Assembly (NCBI GenBank): GCA_003550305.1
Contig: QKYT01000024.1
Span: 75,512 to 139,511, forward strand
Length of the DNA stretch: 64,000 bases
Origin: Glomus cerebriforme
Taxonomy: Eukaryota > Glomeromycota > Glomeromycetes > Glomerales > Glomeraceae
Direction of reading: 5' to 3'
Made by a program: the position numbers and the translations under genes. The notes beneath the pieces were generated by a model. That model was not told where the DNA came from and searched no databases. It saw nothing but the letters and a program-made list of their open reading frames with translations. This document shows positions 41,892-58,792 of the stretch, in pieces. Each line of letters opens with the position of its first letter. Position 1 is the first letter of the stretch.

Positions 41892-42696
41892 TTTTCACTT
41901 AAAATTGTGTCGAAAATATACCGGCCGTTTTTTTTATGAGAAAATTTCAGATCTCGGTTATTCGAAGCCTCTTTTCGGAAAATTTAAATGACATTTGCAT
42001 TCTGGTTATTTGGAGTTTTGATCGTCAATCAATATCAAGAATTGAGGTGGCTGATCACCCAATCGTAAGTTCATTAGATTTTTACAAACTTTAACTGAAA
42101 AATTTTATTTAAATAATTTGATAAAAAAAAAAATCGAGCCGAATCAGCCGATCATGCTATAACTAGTTGACTACTGTACAAATATCAAATATGTAACGTG
42201 TGAAAATTTCCAATTTTGGAGCATGTGATAAACGTCATTTATCATAAAAGAAAGAGAAAATTCAATTTGGTTATAATTCATCTTTCACGAAAATTTACGC
42301 AGTAGTTTTTCTGACCCTAAACCAGTTTTTAGACCTACTCCGTCACACATTACTACGGCTGATCTCATATCGAGAATTTTTTTAGATATAAAAAAAATTG
42401 CATCAATTGAAATTGTAAACTTCATCCCAACCTTTTTTTTTATCGTTTCGCTTTATGCGTTCTTTCTCAACAATTTATAGCTACTCACTGGTGAACTTGT
42501 AAATTGTTGACTTTACAATTCGTTACTTTTAAATTCATTGAACTTTCTTCTATTTGTATCCACAAGTAAGTAATTTTTAGTTGCAAAGTTACAGAATGAT
42601 TTTTTGTTGTTTACTAACTTTTTGCATATTTATCTAAAGTACTTTTTTTACATTTTTTTTTTTTCTCGTTTTGAGAAATACTCTCTTTTATCGACA
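41892..42696. promoter_or_regulatory. Divergent promoter region, GSKIP-domain gene (-) and ITC1 (+)
   Basis: About 805 bp between start codons. It includes GC-richer segments near 41915-42010 and 42130-42200 and a pyrimidine-rich stretch directly before the ITC1 start. No single TATA box stands out. Confidence 0.35.
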
Positions 42697-45600
42697 ATGC
42701 CTCTTTATGAAAACAAATCTCTTGCACCCGCACCTGAACCAAAGTTAGATCCATCTAAGCACGGCAAGAAACAAATATGGGTAATACCCTATTCCGACGA
42801 AGTCTTTGTTAACTACAGGTATTATAAAAGTGTAAAATAATATTTCAAATCGAGTTTTTGAATATTTTATATATGTTGCCACTTCGTCTAGCGTTTTTCT
42901 TTTTTTTTGCCTGGCGTTTACATTGTTTCCATCTCAATCAATAGCGTTTACTTATTCCTATTATTCTTTTATCTTCTTTTTTTTTATTTAAACAGAGACT
43001 ATCTTAATCGAATAGCTTTCTATAATAAGTCACAATGGCAATGTGCTGTGACTGGCAGACAAGGACTCACATATGAAGAAGCTATTGAGAACGAAAAGAA
43101 ACATCGTGAGCAACTCAAAAAATTTCCTAGAGGGTTGAAACGACAAATTTTACAAATGGTGCAATTTAGTAAGTATATGATTTTGTTAAATAAAATCAAT
43201 TAGTTCCGAGTATTTTATATATTATCAATTCCTCATAGGTACCGATCGTCTCGATGTATTGGCTAACCAAATCTTCGATAAATACAACGAAGAGTTTACT
43301 ATTGGAGAATATGTTACTATCAAAAACGAAAGGGAAGGAAAAAAGAGGCATGTATTTATAACGTTCCTTAAGTGCATTAGACGATATGTTAACATAGATA
43401 TTTGTGTATGTTTTGTACATTAATAGGTTGAAGGGGAAGATTGTTGATGTAAAGACGTCTGCTGCACCAGCTGAAGTGACAAAAGGAAAGGGTTCCAAAA
43501 CAAGAAAATCAGTCTTGACCGCGCAGACTACAGTATATCGCGTCCAAATGTTAGACAAGCAAGGAAATTCCGTTCAACAAGTGGCAAAAAATGGTAGTCA
43601 TAAATACTTGATCAGGACTTTTAACGGTGGCGAAAACTTGAGGTTTGTAATGTTAAACATTAAAGATCAAACGTCAATTTCAAGTTTGATATAGAGTCAC
43701 AAAATTTAAACTATATTTGTTTCTTATAGCCGTAACAAATTATCATTCAATAAGACCTTGATCCGCTTATTCATCAAACAGTCCACGACTAAAGACACCT
43801 ATTTGCACGCTCCTTGGATTGTGAAAGATGATTTGGCTAAGAAGTATAAAGTGACTACTAAACTTCCCGATGATTTGAAAAAGGCGAAAGATGAAGCGCG
43901 AGAAAAGAGCAGAAAGCGAAAAGTAAAGAAGTCATAAATTATTTACATTATTGTATAACATTTAAGTTGCTTATATATATATATATTGTTTAATTAGGGC
44001 AAAGCAACACAAGGAGGTCCTTCTAAGAAAGCTAAAATAAACAAAGGAGCGAACACTAGAGCCAGAAGTGATGGCGCTCAGAAAGGTAACAAGAAGGGTT
44101 CCACTTCACGAGGTAAAAGGGCGCCAGCATCAAAAAAACAAACTACCAAGGTGGCCACGAGCAAAGAACAAGCGAAAAAGTTGGCTGAAAAGAAACGACA
44201 GAAAGAGCGTGAAAAGAAGAAGAGGGAAGCTGAACGCAAGAAAGAGAAAGAACGTAAAGCGAAGGAGAGAGAAGTTCAGAAACGTTTAAAAGCTGAGCAA
44301 AAGAAGGGTAAATAAATTTTAAATAGTTAATAAATATAAAATAGTTGCATTAAAGCTTCATTTTATTTCTTTATTAAAATAGCAAAATATCCAACGGAAG
44401 ATTTGGATGTGCCCCTTGATAAAAACCTACTCCCAAAAAGACCTCACATGGTTCTTGATTTCAAGATTCCTCAGAAATATATCGGAACGTTTTTGATGAC
44501 CTGGAACTTCTTCACAGTATTTGGGTAAGTTTTTTTTCATTTTTTTGTTTCATGGATTAGACTAAGAATTCGATATTTATCATTCGGGATTGTTTTTTTT
44601 TTTTTTATTTAAGAAAATCTTTGGGTATTTCCTTCCTTACACTCGATGATCTTGAATTATCATTTTACCACAACATTATACAACCTCGCTGCACTTTGGT
44701 AATTGAGATGCATGCGGCTTTGCTCAACGCGATCATCAGAGATCGCTTACACTCTAAAAGTAAAAAACGACAATCAACTCCTCGTGTTGCTCCTGCACTT
44801 AGAGATCAGATCAATGGATCAGATTACATGGATATTGATGATAGAAAGAGTGTGCTGGCATCTCGTGATGTCCTTGAAAGGTTTGCCAAAACCTGGGACA
44901 AGAGAGTTATACCTCCCAAAGATTCCCGAAAAGGATGGGAATGTGTACTTATTGGATGCTTATATCAGGTATATATAAAACATATTTGCGATATTTAATT
45001 TATAATTTTGACTAATGTTATTTTTTTCTACGTTTAGATGGGAACCTACGAAACGATTCCTAATGTGGATCGTATCCTTTCTCATTTAGCCCCAGTTGAT
45101 AGCGCAAATGCATCTGAAGAAGACTTTGAAGGATATTTCTCTACCCTTGAGGTAGCCGATAAATTGCAGATAATGGAATTTTTGATAAACATCGTTGCCA
45201 AAACCGCCCCTATTCATGAACACATTGAAGATTGTGTTAACAAGCAAACAGAGTTGAATAAGGAGAAGAATGAAATCGTCAAGGAAAAGAAACAAATGTA
45301 AGATTCCTATAACTTAGTGGTTTATTATTCATTATATTATGATAATAACGTTAATAACAATAATAACAGTGCAAATTCCCTTGCGGAAATCGCCAAAGCA
45401 AATTTCACAGTGTCACGTGGAAAAGGGAAAGACAGGTCGGATCCTACAAACGGAGAGGAGAGTATTGTTTCAAGAAAGCGTAAACTAGAGGAAGAAGAAA
45501 TTGCATTACAAAAGAGAGTGAGTATATTTTATTGTCATAAATTAATCAATTTCTAACTAATGTCATTTCTCTTTTTATTAAGGAGGAGAATATTGAAAAA

Positions 45601-46238
45601 GAAAAACGAAGATATGCATTACCACGAACAAATCCTATGGGTCGTGATCGGTTTCATAACAAATATTATTATTTCGATGAGATAGGATTGGTTGTTAATG
45701 AAAGATATGGTGCCGGTAGAATCCTAGTTCAGAGTCCTAGATCTCGAGAACTTGCAGATGTATTGACCGAAGCTGGACGCCAAAAATATAACAAAAGAAG
45801 AAAAATAGAAGAAAGCTTTGGGCCAGAAGAAGCACAATGGGGATATTATGAGGATCCCGAACAAGTATATAACTTTTTGGATAAAAATGTTACTTCGTTC
45901 ATATAAGAAATATTTTAATTTAACTTTAAATATTTTAGGTTGATGACTTGTTGAAATGGTTCAACGAAAAAGGTCAAAGAGAAGTATCGCTGAAAAAGGA
46001 AGTAATCTACCGACTTTCAGAGATCAAATCAGGAATGGTTAAGCGAATGCAGGTAATGTAATGAAATGGTTTTGTAGTTAAATTTTATTAATTCATATTT
46101 TTATTAATATTTTTCATTTAGGACATAGTTGCTTCACGTAAATCCGCTGAAGTGCGTCGTAGTAGGCGTACTCAAGCGACAAAGGCATTGCTTTCACAAC
46201 AACCTTATATGAAATGGTTCAACAAGTTGGCCAAGTAA
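42697..46238 (+). CDS. ITC1: ACF1/ITC1-type ISWI chromatin remodelling subunit
   Basis: Accessory subunit of an ISWI (Isw2/ACF-like) nucleosome-spacing complex, nuclear. Thirteen exons (42697-42818, 42996-43168, 43239-43347, 43427-43642, 43730-43922, 43998-44307, 44383-44524, 44614-44968, 45038-45297, 45370-45517, 45583-45864, 45939-46052, 46122-46238) give 846 aa. N-terminal WAC DNA-binding domain (about 20-120: IWVIPYSDEVFVNYRDYLNR, WQCAVTGRQGLTYEEA). A Lys/Glu-rich coiled region (about 275-375). DDT domain (about 395-450: GTFLMTWNFFTVFGKSLG, FLTLDDLELSFYH). WHIM motifs: EVADKLQIMEFLINIV, and GRDRFHNKYYYFDEIGLVV with a following RILVQS. Intron 3 uses a GC donor (GCATGT at 43348), required by phase. 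There is no PHD or bromodomain, as in yeast Itc1. Confidence 0.88.
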
Positions 46239-46354
46239 GGCATTCATTTTTTTTTTTTTTCAAAAATATATATAAAATAATAAAAATAATAAAAATAATA
46301 ATAATAAAAAAGGTTAAAAAAATTTAAAAATTTAAAAAATTTAATTGAAAAAAA

Positions 46355-46490
46355 AGATTAACCAGAAGGAAACTGGGTTAAAAACCGGGTTGGAATCGCT
46401 CAATCGCCCCCAGGCTTATGTCATCACCTCATCGTGGTGTCTGGGTGAACAGGAATTTTTCCTGGCCAAGAATGACACGATTATTGATTT
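46355..46490. repeat. GC-rich structured island between genes, possible short repeat
   Basis: A compact, GC-richer block of about 135 bp. It is bounded by A-rich DNA on the left and TTTTTTTTTTTATATAT on the right, in the convergent gap between ITC1 and the oxidase gene. It has several local inverted pairs (ACCAGAAGG..CTGGGT, CAGGAATTTTTCCTGG). A GGTTGGAATC stretch is one base off a tRNA-type B box, but no matching A box was found at proper spacing. It may be a SINE-like repeat or a structured RNA. Confidence 0.35.
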
Positions 46491-46789
46491 TTTTTTTTTT
46501 ATATATATATATAATTAAATATCCTTTTTAAAACTAATATAGAATATATGATATTTGTGTTTTTTAAGGGGTTTACCGTAATTTCAAGTCACTTATTCTT
46601 TCTTTCAAAAAAAAATTTTCCGCTTTTTCTTGTTATCCATCAATTTCTCACATTTCTTAAACCTATTTTATTATGCTTTACCATGCATTTTATTTTAAGC
46701 ATTCGTTGTAGTATTTTGTTTTATAATAATGAAGATTACTTATTAATTAATTTACACTTGTTAAATTACCAATCATATTCATTTTGAGT

Positions 46790-48488
46790 TTATTCAATTT
46801 CAACTTTTTCCAAACCAGTTACAACATTTGGGGAATTCGAAAGAAAATTAAAGACCAATTTAGCAGAATTTAGGACACAATCATTTACACTAACACCCCA
46901 ATAACTCGCACCGGTAACACTCAACTGATTTGTATAATTTCTTTTAATCGCATAATGCAATTCTTTAAGTCTTGAATAATGACCAACATAATATTGAGGT
47001 ATACAATTCTTCTGTATATCAACAAGATAATAAAGTGGAGTAGAATAAATTCCAAGATGTTTTTCTAAGATTTCTATTGATCGTTGTAATAAAATTTCTT
47101 CACTTGGAAAATCATCTTTTTCCGAAATAGAATTGAAATAATGACCACCCATCATTACAGTCAATTTTGTATATGTTCTTGAAGGTTCATCTTGTAATGG
47201 CATAGCATCTGAATCAAATACTACACCAAGAACGTGATAAGGATTATTTGGTGTTGATTGTGGTATTAAATATCCAAATCCTTTAACCGGTAAAATGTTT
47301 GGATGAGCATATGCTAAATTAATTATTGCTACTGATACTGATGGATTATAATTCAAATGAGGAAGCGTATCTTTCTTAGGAAGAATATGATAAAGTGCGC
47401 GCGATGGTAATGCACTAATTACATGATCAGCTTCGTATATTCCATCATTTGTGAAAATCTAACGAAATGAATAAATATATCGGAAATATTTATTTTCCTT
47501 AACAAATTTTTTCTATTCACAATAAAAGAAATCACCTTTTTCTTACCTTTACATTTTCCCCGAATTCCAATTTAGTTACTTGATTATTTGTTTTTAATTG
47601 TACATTTTCTCTATTTTTTAAATCATTCACAATTGCTGATGATAATTGTTCAATACCATCTTTAAAAGAATAAAGACTAACATTTTTAAATATTGCCAAA
47701 AGTTCTTTATTTTCATCATTAATAATTTTCAATAAATCTTTATCTTGTTGAGATAAAAACGCTTCTTTATTACTCATTAATAAACCTTTAATAACAGATC
47801 CATATCTTTGCTCTAGATCATATAATCTAGTAAAAGTTGATCTAATGGAAAGTTTTTTTACATCACCCGCATAAATTCCATGTATCAGTGCACTAATTAA
47901 AATATCAGACATGGAATTATTAAATCTTCTTGAAATAAATTCATGAATTGTTTCATCATGATTATTTTTTTGGGGTTTAATAAATGGTTCAAATAGAATT
48001 GATGGTATCGATTTTAATAAAAAGTTATTCATGATTATAGATTTTAAACTTGATAGTAATGATGTTCCTGGTAGTTTAATTATTCTATCTGGATAATAGA
48101 TAAACCGATTTTTGACGGCATCATCATCTTTTGTAACAGCATGTAAAGAGGGAGTTAAATTCAGTTTATTAACCTAAAAGAAGAAAAAAAGATTTATAAA
48201 TTAAATATCATTATTTCAATACATAAATATAGAACAGTTCTATTAATTATTCACCATATCTAATACGACAGAACCTCCTACTCCATTAGGTCTTAATGTT
48301 CTTGGACCTTGCTCAAAAAGTATTTTATGCTTTCCAACTCTCTTACTTTTTATCCATCCTCCAAATCTATTTGATCCCTCTAATAATAATATTTTTGTTG
48401 AAGAAGGTGCATAACGAGATAAATACCATGCAGTACTTAAACCTGATATACCACCTCCTAATATTACAAAATTATTTGGTCTTGACAT
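46790..48488 (-). CDS. HEM14: Protoporphyrinogen oxidase
   Basis: FAD enzyme of heme synthesis converting protoporphyrinogen IX to protoporphyrin IX, on the mitochondrial inner membrane in eukaryotes. Three exons (48488-48255, 48173-47547, 47458-46790) give 509 aa, the usual length. Motifs: dinucleotide site VILGGGISGLSTAWYL, ILLLEGSNRFGGWIKS, the signature EQGPRTLRPNG, then SDILISALIHGIYAGDVKKL in the middle and VTGASYWGVSVNDCV near the C-terminus, the family's FAD-binding end. No long presequence precedes the GGGISG motif, as in other PPOX enzymes with internal targeting. Convergent with ITC1 and 126 bp downstream of the F-box gene on the same strand. Confidence 0.9.
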
Positions 48489-48614
48489 AACTAACCTTTT
48501 AATTATCTTCGTGTTTATCTCAAAAAATTTTTATTGGTTATCACTTATCACATCATTTTAATTGTCACATATCTATTACGTAATTAAATTATAAATATTT
48601 TATTAATTGAGAAT

Positions 48615-50210
48615 CTAAAAATGAAACGCAAAAGGTAATAATAAAATTTCATCCTTATAATAAGAAGAAAGTAAAGAAATTCCATCAGTTAAATCGCTAT
48701 CAATATATAATTTAAAATGACATTTTAAAGATTTTCTATAATCAATAAAATCTTTAATATTTTCAGGTAATAAATTCCAACATCCGATTAATTCAAATTT
48801 TGTTATATTTAAACTACTATATTCTTTTAAAACTTCTAAAATCTCATTTGAAAAATCATCATCATCTTCAGGTTTAATAATTGAATTAAATCTTAAAAAT
48901 TCTAAATTTTTACATAATTTACATAAATCTTTAGATTTTTTAAGAGATTCATCATCAGTAATAACAATCGGTATACATAAATAAGTAAGATTTTGATGTT
49001 TTAATGATAATATCGCGTCCAATAATAATATATGATTATTATTTCTCGTTTCCCAAGATTCAATTGAAATATATTCTAATCCACTACTATCTTTTTCATC
49101 ATAATCATAATCATCACTTACTGAATTTAAGATAATATCAATAATTATTTCATTTAACGTAAATGATTTGATTTTTAAATATTTTAATTTAATAAATTTA
49201 TTATTAATTAATTGTAAATTATGTTTAGTAAATAAATTTTCAAATTCCAAATCCAAATATTCAAATGTAATAAAATATTTTTTAAATAGGATAAATATAT
49301 CAAAAACTTCATGATTATCTGAAAATGAAAATAATTTGATATCTGGTACTTCATAAAAATTAAGTTCATTAATTGAATGTTGAATTTGTATAAATTCACT
49401 TATTCCATTTAATGATTCATTAAAATCATCATCTAATGAATGTAATTTTGGTCCCATAATATTCAGAGTAAATGATTTAATATTTGTAATAAATGAGCAA
49501 AGAAATTTGAAAATATCATTAGATGGATAAATTTCAAAATGATGAAATATGTAATTTGTTACTGAAAATTCAAATTCTTTGATATTTGATAAAAATTCTT
49601 TAAATAAATCCTTATACTTAACATTTAAATAAGAAAATGTTGATAAAATTATTGAATTATTTTCTTGAAAATTTGAATCAAACAATAATTTAATTATATT
49701 TTTTGAATATTTAATAAAAATTTCTAATAAATTAATTAAAATCATTTCAACTTTTTTAGAATCAATTTCAAAAGAGTTGTCATTATTATTAAATAACCAA
49801 ATCTTTATAGTATTAATAATTCTATCAATATCAAGATATTTTAAATATATACTATAATTAAATAATGGACGTCTCATTGTATTAAGGGAATCGATAAAAA
49901 TTTCTTTTTCTTCATCTTCCATAAAATATAAATAAGAGGTTAATAAATTTCCACATCTTTGAAATGTGACTGTACTTTCTTTCATTACATTTCCTTTAGA
50001 ATCTGAAATATTTTCAATAGATGAAAGGTTTTTTGATACAGTAGAATCAACTGTCACCCAGTTCAAATATTTAAATGGATTTTCCCATAAGTATGGAATT
50101 GCATTTTCATTCCAATGTTTATTTACCAAAGAACACGAATAAATGGTTGGAATTTCTTTCAAATTTGAAAAAATGACTTGTAAACAATCAGAATTTAATT
50201 CTTGACTCAT
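48615..50210 (-). CDS. F-box protein with leucine-rich-like repeats
   Basis: Single-exon, 531 aa. The N-terminus has an F-box-like helix set (LNSDCLQVIFSNLKEIPTIY, then SCSLVNKHWNENAIPYLWEN), which would bind Skp1 in an SCF ubiquitin ligase. The rest is a long series of irregular Leu/Ile-rich stretches (FLRFNSIIKPEDDDD, ITKFELIGCWNLLPENIKDF) expected to form a substrate-binding fold. Codon use is strongly AT-biased compared with the housekeeping genes nearby, typical of recently duplicated families. The substrate is unknown. Intronless state is common for such F-box genes in this fungal group (inference). Confidence 0.75.
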   Translation of the reverse strand: MSQELNSDCLQVIFSNLKEIPTIYSCSLVNKHWNENAIPYLWENPFKYLNWVTVDSTVSKNLSSIENISDSKGNVMKESTVTFQRCGNLLTSYLYFMEDEEKEIFIDSLNTMRRPLFNYSIYLKYLDIDRIINTIKIWLFNNNDNSFEIDSKKVEMILINLLEIFIKYSKNIIKLLFDSNFQENNSIILSTFSYLNVKYKDLFKEFLSNIKEFEFSVTNYIFHHFEIYPSNDIFKFLCSFITNIKSFTLNIMGPKLHSLDDDFNESLNGISEFIQIQHSINELNFYEVPDIKLFSFSDNHEVFDIFILFKKYFITFEYLDLEFENLFTKHNLQLINNKFIKLKYLKIKSFTLNEIIIDIILNSVSDDYDYDEKDSSGLEYISIESWETRNNNHILLLDAILSLKHQNLTYLCIPIVITDDESLKKSKDLCKLCKNLEFLRFNSIIKPEDDDDFSNEILEVLKEYSSLNITKFELIGCWNLLPENIKDFIDYRKSLKCHFKLYIDSDLTDGISLLSSYYKDEILLLPFAFHF

Positions 50211-51353
50211 TATTATACTTTGGGGAAGTATTTTGAAAAAAAGCGATTGTGTGCCGCAACAATTGAACTACAGATTGCCAAATTTGGTCCATTTACTCCA
50301 TTATTTATGCGTGATATTGCTGCGTACAATAATACAAGATTTTCCTCAATTGTGTAATTGATTTTATACTAGTTCTCATAATAAACGAATGACTATTTTT
50401 GAACAAAGTGTTACGTACGGATTGTCCATAAATAATTTCAGGAAATTTCTAGTTTAACCGTTTAAGACACGTACCCCCCCATTCGTTTGTTTTTATTACT
50501 TCGTTCCGGTCCGGTTAAATATATCTTATTGATCTACGTGAGAAACTTGAAACAGGAGAATTCTTCCCCCGGAGTTAATTAAAAGAAATGATACCGAATT
50601 TATCCGATGTAAAATCAAAAAATATTAACGAACGGAATTTTGATTTACCTATACCGATTTGATTTCCTTTTCAAGAAAAGATGACTTTGAATCATTGGAT
50701 GATCGAAAACTGCATCTTGATCACGACATAAGTGGTTCTTCCGATTGATATATCAATTGGTTTTTGGCATAGTTACAATTAAATTTCAGTAGTGATTTGA
50801 TATTAGTTTAATGGTTATCGGGTGACTTTATTTACCGTGTTATATAAATTAAATTTATTTAAATAAATTATTTTAATCGAGACAAATTACACTTCACAAA
50901 GTAATACGTGAGTTACTGTTGTATCACACTGAAATTTCATAAATACCCAGAAAATTATTCCTTTGTAAAGAATAAGAGGAGTTATTAACCTTTCTGCTCT
51001 TGTAGTTATAATTTTGTTATTTTTTTTTCTCTTGTTCTTTTGAGAAAACTTTTTACGATAATTCAATTATAATAAATTTACGAAAAAGAAGAAAATTTTT
51101 CTTTCGAATCATTTTCTTTTATTGATAAGATTTTTTTCGATTAATTTTTTTTTTTTAAAAAAAAATCAGTATTAAGATAATATAATTACCATTTGTATGA
51201 TAGTCAATTAACTTCCCGACTAGGGAAGACTGACCTACACCAAGTTACGTCATTAAATATAATTTACTGCGCCATAACGCGATATCTAAGAAATTATTTA
51301 AATACATTTAATTTAATAATTTAATATTCGAAAACAATAAATTAAAAAAAAAA
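50211..51353. promoter_or_regulatory. Divergent promoter region, F-box (-) and ABCC transporter (+)
   Basis: About 1.1 kb. It has a C7 run near 50474, a TTCCGGTCCGGTTAAAT stretch near 50504-50520, and A/T runs before the transporter start. The CCGG direct repeat is suggestive of a Zn-cluster factor site, but a fungal PDRE-type sequence is not present exactly. Confidence 0.3.
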
Positions 51354-56555
<5,202 letters not shown>

Positions 56556-57671
56556 TTAAAAAAGAATAAACGGTTGAGAGGAAATTCTTTTTTTTTTATA
56601 TCCAAGTCTATTAGATTATTAAAGTTGTAATATGTTAAAATATAGTCATATTATGAAATGATGTATTTATTAAACCTAAATTAATCACTTTTTGACATGA
56701 AAATAGGTGTTTATTATCTGGGATTACATAATTTTAAAAATAAGATATTAGATAAATAATATAAGTTGCTTTCAAATTTTGATAATACACATAAAAAAAA
56801 ACTTTAGTTGTGACCAAGACAATGTATTTCTCAATGTTATAAACGCAAATAACTTTTTTTTAAGACATTCAAACTTGAAAAATGAAATGTATAATATAAT
56901 ACATATCCTCTTAGAAAATTCCGATTTTTCCAATTTCCTGCAAAATGCCTTAATGCAGTATAATAGTATGATAAGAGAAATTTTTAAAATGGTTCATACG
57001 ATAATAAAAATTAAAAATAAAATGACTTCGCCATTCTTTGTATTTATTTAAAATGAAAAGGTGATAAAATCTTAAACCCTTTAAATACAAACTTAAAATT
57101 AAGAATAAAAATATTCGCATTTTAATGAACGATCATATTAAAATCTCATCAATAAATCCAATTACAGTATATTTTTAAGATCAATCAGAATCTTTCCACG
57201 GAAAATTTATGGTAAAATTATTCAATTAAATAAATGATCAGTTTACTCATCAGTTTTTTGTTTTAAATTTTGAAATAATACTGTATATACCATCGTGAAT
57301 AAAAAATACATTTTTTTTCCGATTTTGTAATATAGAAGTTAATAATAGTATAATAATTTTTCTAATAAATAAAGAAAATTAATTGTTTAATTACAGTTGC
57401 AATTACATTTTAACATATTATAAAGTCATATTAACTACTATAAACTTAAGGTTTCCCAAAATACTATACTGTATTATTCTCCTCAATTTATCACCTTGAT
57501 CATGTCAGAAATCCATTACATTTGTAACAGGTAAAGCAAATAAAATTATTCAAATTCCCCCTTTTTTTTGAAGGCAAAATCATTTCATTTAAATACCGTT
57601 TAAATATTATAGATTAGTGTAGATTTATATAGAAGTCCTATTATGAAAGCCAAGTTTTATAGGGATATTAA
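56556..57671. other. AT-rich intergenic DNA
   Basis: The ORF at 56779-57051 is A/T-biased with no domain-like pattern. No repeat family was recognised. Confidence 0.35.
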
Positions 57672-57851
57672 TACGTAAAAAGTTGTAAAGCAATTTTAGC
57701 AGCAAGATCCGAAGTCTTTGATAGACATTCGCTACTTTATAATGGGATAAAGAAATTTATGAAAAATAAAATTTTTTTTTTTCCAAAGATTGATTCCGCT
57801 GGAATGAAGATTATACTAGAATATACTTATACAAGCTCAGTTAAAGGTTAA
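57672..57851 (+). pseudogene. BTB domain fragment
   Basis: An open stretch of 59 codons with the core of a fungal BTB/POZ domain: AILAARSEVFDRHSLLYNGI, then PKIDSAGMKIILEYTYTSSV, ended by a stop. It has no start codon and no continuation. The usual order of this family (ARS.VF....L..GMKE, then F..I....M..IL.Y.YTG) is recognisable, so it is a relic of an expanded BTB gene family. Confidence 0.6.
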
Positions 57852-58576
57852 ACCTCAAAAACATTTATATATCTAATAATTTATATTAAAATGTTTTCAG
57901 TGATGGTGATAAGAAAAGTGAATTTTATTGAACCAAATATTTTGTCATAACTAAATATTGGAAATATCCCGAACGTAAATCAAATGATAATTTGACATTG
58001 CCTTGACATAATTCAGAATACATTTCTAGTATAGTATCCTTATACGTTCATAATAAATACATTAATCAAAGATAAAGATTATTATAAACTGCGTTATCAA
58101 GTGATCTTATCATGACAGGGTTTGATTGTTTATGTCTTTCTAACGCTGCGCCATATCAAAAAAGCCGCTAACATTGTTCCATAGACCAAATTTGTTAATC
58201 GAATGAATGTTTTAATGGAAATACTATTTTGTCGATGATTGTTTCTATGGAAGTTTCTTGTATACGACAGCGGAGTTAAAACATTATGTTCCGCTTTTAT
58301 TTATTAATTTACTTAATTTAATCATATCATATCCAAATTTAACCGTGATCTTCGCTTTCTAATAAATATACTGTTTAAAGAACTTTTAATAAGCTTTATT
58401 TAACTATTTGATCAAAAAATTCTAAGATAATATTACATCGATAAATAATATTGGTATAACTCAAAGAAAAATCTTAGGATAGAAAAATAACTAAACGAAA
58501 AGATCAAAGAATGCGATTTTTTTTTTTTAAAAAAAAAAATATATATATTAAAAAATATTATTGATACCAAAAAAAT
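57852..58576. other. AT-rich intergenic DNA
   Basis: Nothing recognised; it forms the 3' flank of the small gene at 58577-58792. Confidence 0.35.
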
Positions 58577-58792
58577 TTAATAAAAAGAAGATAAACCACT
58601 AAACAGTTGTTTTGCAAATGGATTATCCGTATTTTGGGGAGGAAGGTTTACGATTCTCCTCAACGTGTCATCGGATATATGTCTACGATAAGTTTGATTC
58701 ATAACAATTTGGTTCCTTTGATATCGAATTCGTTGAATTCGTCGTCTTTGATAACTTAACGAACGCCCATAGTTTGAAATAGGCATTTTCAT
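58577..58792 (-). CDS. Tiny basic protein, family member 1
   Basis: 71 aa, start MKMPISNYGRSLSYQRRRIQ. Arg-rich N-terminal half with no signal peptide or TM. The C-terminus LPPQNTDNPFAKQLFSGLSS then FY and stop is shared with the ORFs at 60322-60534 and 62904-63092. DNA similarity with 60322-60534 continues through the stop codon. Upstream on the coding strand, about 50-70 bp before the ATG, is TTTAAAGCATCATAAAA, also found before member 2. I recognise no known family. Conservation of the last 15 residues against diverged middles argues for a real coding family. Confidence 0.55.
   Translation of the reverse strand: MKMPISNYGRSLSYQRRRIQRIRYQRNQIVMNQTYRRHISDDTLRRIVNLPPQNTDNPFAKQLFSGLSSFY

Noticed and set aside
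43348..43360. GT donor at ITC1 intron 3
   Set aside because: Using the GT shifts the frame into an early stop; the GC donor keeps frame and family pattern.
46380..46420. tRNA gene in the GC-rich island
   Set aside because: A B-box-like motif is present, but no A box at proper spacing and no cloverleaf.
48296..48490. Plus-strand 64-residue ORF
   Set aside because: Antisense to exon 1 of protoporphyrinogen oxidase.
49208..49399. 63-residue minus-strand ORF
   Set aside because: Alternate frame within the F-box gene.
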